This document shows positions 7,590 to 13,183 of a stretch of DNA of 13,183 nt, one piece after another. Made by a program: the position numbers and the translations under genes. A model generated the notes under the pieces. That model had not been told where the DNA came from and searched no databases. It saw only the letters and a program-made list of their open reading frames with translations. Each line of letters opens with the position of its first letter. The stretch's first letter is position 1. Origin of the DNA: Pseudomonadota bacterium (GTDB taxonomy: Bacteria > Pseudomonadota > Gammaproteobacteria > Burkholderiales > Burkholderiaceae_D); NCBI GenBank assembly GCA_023435945.1, contig JAEZLB010000220.1, forward strand, positions 1 through 13,183. Direction: 5' to 3'.

Positions 7590-8969
7590 TTAGAACATCC
7601 GCATGGGCGGGCGATTCTGCGCACCTCTCGCATTATCCGGCGCTGCACCGCCTGTACCGGTTACTATCGGCATGCCTTCATCCAGGCCTTCAGCGCGCAC
7701 TTCTGTCGATATGCCATCCGTCAGGCCCAGTTCGACTTCTTTCTCGACCAACTGCCCCCGGGCATCCAGCAGATAGATACGCCCGCGTGTGACTGTTTCA
7801 CGTCCTTGCGCACGGGCAGCCCCCTCGCGCCCGGAGCTACGACGCTCTCCATCTGTGCCATTTTCGGGACGCGGAGACTGCGAGCGCGGAGCAGGTGCCG
7901 TAGCACCAGCGTTAGCGGCAGACGGCGGACGGAAACGCAAGGCTGCGTTGGGTACTTTTAATACATCGTCGCGCTGATCGATGACGATGCGCACATTGGC
8001 CGTCATGCCCGGCAACAGGATGCGGTCCGGATTCTGGGCGCTCACCTCCACCATGTAAGTCACCACATTGGATACCGTCTGCGCCGACTTGCGAATCTGC
8101 CTGACCTCGCCGAAGAAGCGTTTCCCGGCAAAGGCATCCACGGTAAAGCTGGCTTTCTGTCCCGGCTGTATGCGGCCGATTTCCGCTTCGTCCACAGCCA
8201 CTTCCACCCGCATGTCTGCCAGATTCTCGGCAATGATGAAGAGCTCGGGTGCCTGCAAGCTGGCTGCCACGGTTTGCCCGGCTTCCACGCTGCGCTTGAC
8301 CACGATGCCATCGAGCGGCGCGGTAATCACGGTGCGCTCCAGATCCACGCGTGCCTGCGCCAGCGCGGCTGCCCGCTGCTTAACCCCTGCCTGCGCATTG
8401 CCGGCACTGGCTTGCGCCACCTGCAATTGAGCTTTCGCAGCGCGCACCTGTTCACGCTGGGCTTCATAAGCGGCCTGTGCGGTGTCGCGTTCTGCGGCGG
8501 AAATAAAACCTTTCTGCATCAACTCCTGCTTGCGGTCCAGCGCGCGCTTGGCTTCCGCCAGGTTCACCTCCGCCTGCGCAACCTGGGCGCGCTGCACACT
8601 CATGGATGCCTGCTGCATGGCCAACTGGGCACGTGCCGAATCCAGATCGGCCTGCGCTTGCTGCACCCGGTGCTCATAGGATTGGGGGTCCAGGCGGGCA
8701 ATGACCTGGCCACGCTTGACTTCGCTGTTGTAATCCACCAGGACTTCCTTCAACTGGCCGGATACCTGAGAACCCACCTGCACCGAAACCACAGGATTCA
8801 GGGTGCCGGATGCCGCAACCGTTGCCACTATGCTCCCTTTTTCAATCAGCCCTGTGCGATATTGGGGGGCAGCCTCTCCCTGCTGCCAGAAATAGATTGC
8901 CACTGCGGCGGCCACCGCCAGCAGCAGTCCGCCCCCTATTCCTGCTTTCCATTTACCCATTCCTGCCAT
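7590..8969 (-). CDS. Periplasmic adaptor (membrane fusion) protein, MacA-like
   Basis: The periplasmic bridge between an inner-membrane ABC permease and an outer-membrane TolC channel. The 459-residue protein has an N-terminal membrane anchor (about 10-28), a split lipoyl domain (about 60-95 and 210-235, with ITAPLDGIVVKR), a long Ala/Gln-rich alpha-helical hairpin (about 97-208), a beta-barrel (about 240-335) and a C-terminal membrane-proximal domain. Between the last two lies a low-complexity stretch, about residues 347-395, rich in Pro, Ala, Arg, Gly and Ser, which makes the protein longer than E. coli MacA (371 residues). The C-terminus is also Gly/Ala/Asn-rich. AGGA lies 5 bases before the ATG at 8967-8969; a second ATG three codons later is possible. 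First gene of the minus-strand exporter unit, divergent from the pcm-rhodanese-tolC unit. Confidence 0.92.
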   Translation of the reverse strand: MAGMGKWKAGIGGGLLLAVAAAVAIYFWQQGEAAPQYRTGLIEKGSIVATVAASGTLNPVVSVQVGSQVSGQLKEVLVDYNSEVKRGQVIARLDPQSYEHRVQQAQADLDSARAQLAMQQASMSVQRAQVAQAEVNLAEAKRALDRKQELMQKGFISAAERDTAQAAYEAQREQVRAAKAQLQVAQASAGNAQAGVKQRAAALAQARVDLERTVITAPLDGIVVKRSVEAGQTVAASLQAPELFIIAENLADMRVEVAVDEAEIGRIQPGQKASFTVDAFAGKRFFGEVRQIRKSAQTVSNVVTYMVEVSAQNPDRILLPGMTANVRIVIDQRDDVLKVPNAALRFRPPSAANAGATAPAPRSQSPRPENGTDGERRSSGREGAARAQGRETVTRGRIYLLDARGQLVEKEVELGLTDGISTEVRAEGLDEGMPIVTGTGGAAPDNARGAQNRPPMRMF

Positions 8970-8988
8970 ACCTTTCCTAGAAAACTGC

Positions 8989-9002
8989 TTATTTGCAAAT
9001 AA
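8989..9002. promoter_or_regulatory. Perfect 14-base palindrome, possible operator
   Basis: TTATTTGCAAATAA is fully self-complementary and lies 19 bases upstream of the adaptor ATG (8969), where a repressor bound to it would cover the promoter/leader region of the exporter operon. The regulator is unknown and no regulator gene lies in the window beside it. Such a perfect site may also arise by chance in AT-rich DNA. Confidence 0.35.
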
Positions 9003-9267
9003 AAGACTGACTTGAAAGATCCGCTTCTGCGGTGCCTCTCCCCACTTCCATTTACAAGGTTTATGACCTCCCGATTTTACTTACCCACTGTTTCTGCCAT
9101 GTTTCAGCCTGAAAATCTGCCGACACACTCGGGAAATACAAAGCCGCTACATTACCCATTCCGCTTGCCTGAAGGTGAAATTTCCGGGCTATTAATAAGA
9201 CCTTCTCGTGAAAAAGCCTGAAAAACCGGCTGAAATCCGGAAATAAGGCGGAAAGTTGACTGCAGTT

Positions 9268-9276
9268 TGCTAGAAT
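9268..9276 (+). promoter_or_regulatory. Extended -10 promoter for the Pcm-rhodanese-TolC unit
   Basis: TGC followed by TAGAAT matches the extended -10 form TGnTAnAAT, and would start transcription near 9283, about 30 bases before the gene. A TTGACT at 9255-9260 lies only about 10 bases upstream, too close to be its -35 box, and no good -35 sits at 17 bases, which is tolerated for extended -10 promoters. Confidence 0.4.
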
Positions 9277-9312
9277 TGCTTTCTGCTCATCCAACTACTT
9301 TTTGTTTGAAAT

Positions 9313-9978
9313 ATGAACACGGAACAAGCTCGCTATAACATGATTGAACAGCAGATCCGCACCTGGAACGTGCTGAATCCTGAGGTTCTCGATCTGCTGA
9401 ATGTGGTCAAGCGCGAAGCCTTCGTGCCCGCCGCGTATCAAAGCCTGGCTTTCATGGATACCGAAATTCCGCTGCCTTGCGAAGCCAACATGCTGGCGCC
9501 CAAGATGGAAGCCCGCCTCCTGCAAGAAGCTGAAATCAAACCGACCGACAATGTGCTGGAAATTGGCGCTGGCTCTGGCTACATGGCTGCCTTGCTCGCT
9601 CATCAGGCAAAACATGTCACCACGGTAGAAATCGAACCCGCGCTGGCCGCGATGGCGGAGAAAAATCTCGCCAATTACGGCATCAAGAACGTGGACGTGG
9701 TACTGGGTAACGGTGCCAGCGGCTGGCAAGGCTCCGGCCCGAATGCCGCGCCTTATGATGCCATCATCATCTCCGGTTCGCTGCCGGTATTGCCGGAAGC
9801 TTTCCTGCAGCAACTCAAGATCGGCGGCCGCCTGCTGGCGATTGTCGGTACGGCACCCGTGATGGTCGCTCAGAAAATCACCCGCCTGTCCGACGTGTCT
9901 TTTGAAACCGTGAACATGTTCGATACGCTGGCTACGCCGCTGCGCGAGGCACAAGCGCCTGGACAATTCAAGTTCTGA
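9313..9978 (+). CDS. Pcm-like methyltransferase lacking the usual active-site serine
   Basis: Related to protein-L-isoaspartate O-methyltransferase, a cytosolic SAM-dependent enzyme that repairs isoaspartyl residues. The 221-residue protein has the right length and fold signals: EIGAGSGYMAALL (83-95, SAM motif I), TTVEIEP (103-109), GNGASGW (122-128), APYDAIIISGSLPVLPEAFLQQL (146-168, in part) and GGRLLAIVG. But where true Pcm proteins have the QTIS-P stretch with the catalytic serine, this one reads NMLAPKMEA (59-67), putting Leu61 at the serine position, and the family GDG reads GNG. It therefore may not be an ordinary isoaspartate repair enzyme. No strong ribosome site precedes the ATG. 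A rhodanese gene follows after 9 bases and a tolC homologue after that. Database names will probably still say isoaspartate methyltransferase. Confidence 0.85.
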   Translation: MNTEQARYNMIEQQIRTWNVLNPEVLDLLNVVKREAFVPAAYQSLAFMDTEIPLPCEANMLAPKMEARLLQEAEIKPTDNVLEIGAGSGYMAALLAHQAKHVTTVEIEPALAAMAEKNLANYGIKNVDVVLGNGASGWQGSGPNAAPYDAIIISGSLPVLPEAFLQQLKIGGRLLAIVGTAPVMVAQKITRLSDVSFETVNMFDTLATPLREAQAPGQFKF

Positions 9979-9987
9979 GGAAATCGC

Positions 9988-10311
9988 ATGCAACAAATGT
10001 CCGCGCAACAGGTTGCCGATTGGCTCGCCGACCCGTCGCGCGAACAGCCGGTGCTGCTGGATGTGCGCGAGCCCGGGGAATATCAGATCTGCCATATCCC
10101 CGGTTCACGCCTGATGCCCATGCAAACCGTACCGGCCCAACAAACCGATCTTGACCCGGATGCGCCTGTCGTCTGCATCTGCCATCACGGCATGCGCAGC
10201 ATGGCAGTCGCCGCTTTTCTCGAAAAGAACGGTTTCACCCATGTCATCAATATGACTGGCGGCATCGATGCCTGGGCACGACAGGTCGACCCCCATATGC
10301 CGAAGTATTAA
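9988..10311 (+). CDS. Single-domain rhodanese-like protein
   Basis: A 107-residue single rhodanese domain; family members carry persulfide sulfur on an active-site cysteine, for sulfur transfer or cyanide/thiosulfate chemistry. Visible features: the N-terminal LLDVREPGEYQICHIPGS (about 23-40) and the active loop CHHGMRS with Cys65 as the likely persulfide carrier, followed by TGGIDAW (90-96), the typical end of the fold. The loop of six residues after the cysteine is rhodanese-like rather than Cdc25-like. There is no signal peptide, so it should be cytosolic. GAGGAAA overlaps the stop of the upstream Pcm-like gene and sits 4 bases before the ATG. The donor and acceptor cannot be told from sequence. 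Confidence 0.92.
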   Translation: MQQMSAQQVADWLADPSREQPVLLDVREPGEYQICHIPGSRLMPMQTVPAQQTDLDPDAPVVCICHHGMRSMAVAAFLEKNGFTHVINMTGGIDAWARQVDPHMPKY

Positions 10312-10346
10312 CAGGGCAAGACAAAGCTGTTTTGATGGAGAAGTAG

Positions 10347-11672
10347 ATGCGTAAGACTGTAGTCGCAATGCTATTGGCCTGCACCGGCCTGTTATCGCAG
10401 GCACAGGCGGCAGACCTGTTGCAGGTGTATCAACAAGCTTTGGCGAATGACGCAGTTATTGCTGGCGCACGTGCATCGCTGGCGGCAGGCGAAGAAAAAG
10501 TCATCCAGGGCCGGGCCGGATTACTCCCCACCCTGAACCTGAGCGCCAGCCGCAGCCGTACCGAAGTACAACAGCAAAATCGCGAATTCGATAGCAAAGG
10601 CTATACCCTGTCCCTGTCACAACCCCTATTACGTCTTGCGAATTGGGAAAGCTATCAGCAGGGAAAGCTACAGACTGAAGTCAGCGTCGCTCAATACGGT
10701 CAAGCCCAGCAGGACCTGATCCTGCGTGTTGCGCAGGCTTATTTCGATGTACTGATCGCGGAAGACACGCTCTCTTCCCTCTTGTCGGAGAAAGAAGCCA
10801 CCAGCGAACAGCTTGCTTCTGCCAAGCGCAACTTCGAAGTCGGCACCGCCACCATCACCGATACCTATGAAGCCCAGGCACGCTACGATCTGATCATTTC
10901 CCAGGAGCTCGCTGCCAGGAATAATCTCGCCATTGCACGTACTGCGCTGGAACAGATTACCAGCACGCCGGTGGATGAACTCGCCTCCCTGCGCACCAAC
11001 GTGGAATTGCACGGCCCGCAACCGGAACAGATCGATTCCTGGGTCAACAATGCGCAATCCGGCAACTATTCAGTGGTAGCGCAGGGATTAAGCCTGGAAA
11101 TCGCCCGCCGTGAAATTCGCCGCAATCGCGCAGGCCATGCACCGACGGTGGACCTGGTAGCCAGCCGTAGCTATTCCGACCAGACTCAGCTCAGCACCGA
11201 CCCATTTTCAGGAAGCGGAAGCGGCACACGTAATTCCATCGGCCTGCAACTCAATATTCCCCTGTTCTCCGGTTTTTCCGTCAATAGCCGGGTCAATGAG
11301 GCTATCGCCCTCGAGGAAAAAGCGCGCGCCGACCTGGAGAATGCCCGCCGCACGGCGGCACAAGCTGCCCGCCAGGCCTACTTCAGCGTCACCTCTGGCC
11401 TGAGCCAGATCAGGGCCTTGCAAGCAGCTGAAGCCTCCAGCCGTGCTGCCTTGGAAGCCAATCAGCTCGGCTATCAGGTGGGTGTTCGTATCAATATCGA
11501 CGTGCTGAACGCACAACAGCAATTATTCATTGCCCGCCGGGATCTGTCGCGCGCGCGTTATGAAACCTTGCTCAATAGCTTGCGATTAAAAGCCGCGGCC
11601 GGCATCCTGACCGAGGTGGATATTCATCACATCAACGATCTGCTTGCCTATACCGGAACACGGCCGCAATAA
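10347..11672 (+). CDS. tolC: TolC-family outer-membrane channel protein
   Basis: A trimeric outer-membrane channel used by type I secretion and tripartite efflux systems. The 441-residue length is typical. A signal peptide (about 1-21, cleavage after AQA) leads into ADLLQVYQQALANDAVI, the usual start of mature TolC. Two similar halves follow, each with long helical stretches and beta-strand segments (PTLNLSASRSRTEV in the first, PTVDLVASRSYSDQ and IGLQLNIPLFSGFSV in the second). GGAGAAG lies 5 bases before the ATG. It is third in the unit with the Pcm-like and rhodanese genes and is divergent from the MacA/MacB-like genes, for which it is the natural outer-membrane partner; it may also serve other exporters in the cell. 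The symbol is by family, since several TolC paralogues can coexist. Confidence 0.93.
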   Translation: MRKTVVAMLLACTGLLSQAQAADLLQVYQQALANDAVIAGARASLAAGEEKVIQGRAGLLPTLNLSASRSRTEVQQQNREFDSKGYTLSLSQPLLRLANWESYQQGKLQTEVSVAQYGQAQQDLILRVAQAYFDVLIAEDTLSSLLSEKEATSEQLASAKRNFEVGTATITDTYEAQARYDLIISQELAARNNLAIARTALEQITSTPVDELASLRTNVELHGPQPEQIDSWVNNAQSGNYSVVAQGLSLEIARREIRRNRAGHAPTVDLVASRSYSDQTQLSTDPFSGSGSGTRNSIGLQLNIPLFSGFSVNSRVNEAIALEEKARADLENARRTAAQAARQAYFSVTSGLSQIRALQAAEASSRAALEANQLGYQVGVRINIDVLNAQQQLFIARRDLSRARYETLLNSLRLKAAAGILTEVDIHHINDLLAYTGTRPQ

Positions 11673-11694
11673 GCCGCATTTATGCTCCCCTCAC

Positions 11695-11724
11695 ATGGCG
11701 CCAAACGGGCGCCATTTTCTTTTT
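11695..11724 (+). terminator. Intrinsic terminator after tolC
   Basis: ATGGCGCC (11695-11702) and GGCGCCAT (11708-11715) form a perfect 8-base stem with a 5-base loop AAACG, followed by TTTTCTTTTT. It lies 22 bases after the tolC stop and closes the plus-strand unit. Confidence 0.92.

Positions 11725-13183
<1,459 letters not shown>

Larger units (their letters stand above)
8970..9312. other. Divergent intergenic region between exporter and tolC operons
   Basis: This 343-base region holds the control sequences for both divergent units. I see a 14-base perfect palindrome near the adaptor gene (8989-9002), a 13-base near-palindrome TTTCAG-C-CTGAAA (9102-9114), a small CCGC/GCGG hairpin (9021-9032) and an extended -10 element before the Pcm-like gene. 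Several GAAA-containing words recur around 9100-9255. Two open frames of 69 and 77 codons cross it but have no family match or good start, and I do not count them as genes. Confidence 0.6.

Noticed and set aside
8274..9002. Plus-strand frame of 242 codons opposite the adaptor gene
   Set aside because: It is an antisense shadow of a gene with a clear adaptor-protein architecture.
9255..9276. TTGACT and TAGAAT as a paired -35/-10 promoter
   Set aside because: The spacing is only about 10 bases, far from 17; I kept only the extended -10 reading.
9061..9294. Minus-strand frame of 77 codons in the divergent intergenic region
   Set aside because: It needs a TTG start, lacks a ribosome site and family match, and covers the likely promoter of the Pcm-like gene.
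9295..10095. Minus-strand frame of 266 codons opposite the Pcm-like and rhodanese genes
   Set aside because: It spans two well-supported plus-strand genes and their junction, and shows no family signature.

Overview
The window looks like chromosomal DNA of a moderately GC-rich betaproteobacterium. The trimethylamine-monooxygenase-type gene at the right edge and the overall gene style suggest a methylotroph of the Methylophilaceae kind. The taxonomy is an inference from gene content; no rRNA or other marker is present. I see no insertion sequence, phage gene or CRISPR array.

Left part (1-2050). About 450 bases hold no recognisable gene but include an AT-rich promoter-like stretch. Next is a small two-helix membrane protein gene on the minus strand. 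Then comes a tRNA-Gly with anticodon CCC, with its own promoter and terminator, followed by trmB (tRNA m7G46 methyltransferase) on the plus strand.

Middle part (2048-8969, all minus strand). uppP (undecaprenyl-diphosphate phosphatase) and recQ (DNA helicase) are joined stop-to-start as TAAATG. A strong terminator separates them from the unit upstream. That unit has five tightly packed genes: a periplasmic adaptor (MacA-like), an ABC ATPase, a MacB/FtsX-type permease, a small YkgJ-family cysteine-cluster protein and a DUF1439 lipoprotein. The last four junctions are a 13-base gap, an ATGA overlap, an 8-base overlap and a TAATG overlap, so translation is probably coupled.

Right part (9313-13183, plus strand). 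A divergent three-gene unit encodes a Pcm-like methyltransferase that lacks the usual catalytic serine motif, a single-domain rhodanese and a TolC-family outer-membrane channel, and ends in a clear terminator. The adaptor, ATPase and permease of one operon and the TolC channel of the other could together form a tripartite exporter, with both operons controlled from the 343-base region between them. After a 450-base gene-free gap, a Tmm/FMO-type flavin monooxygenase gene begins and runs off the window after 353 codons.

Most genes belong to known families. The points most worth a second look are the transporter operon that carries YkgJ and DUF1439 genes, the Pcm paralogue with an altered active site, unusual residues in TrmB and the tRNA anticodon stem, the palindrome upstream of the adaptor gene, and the unassigned intergenic regions.
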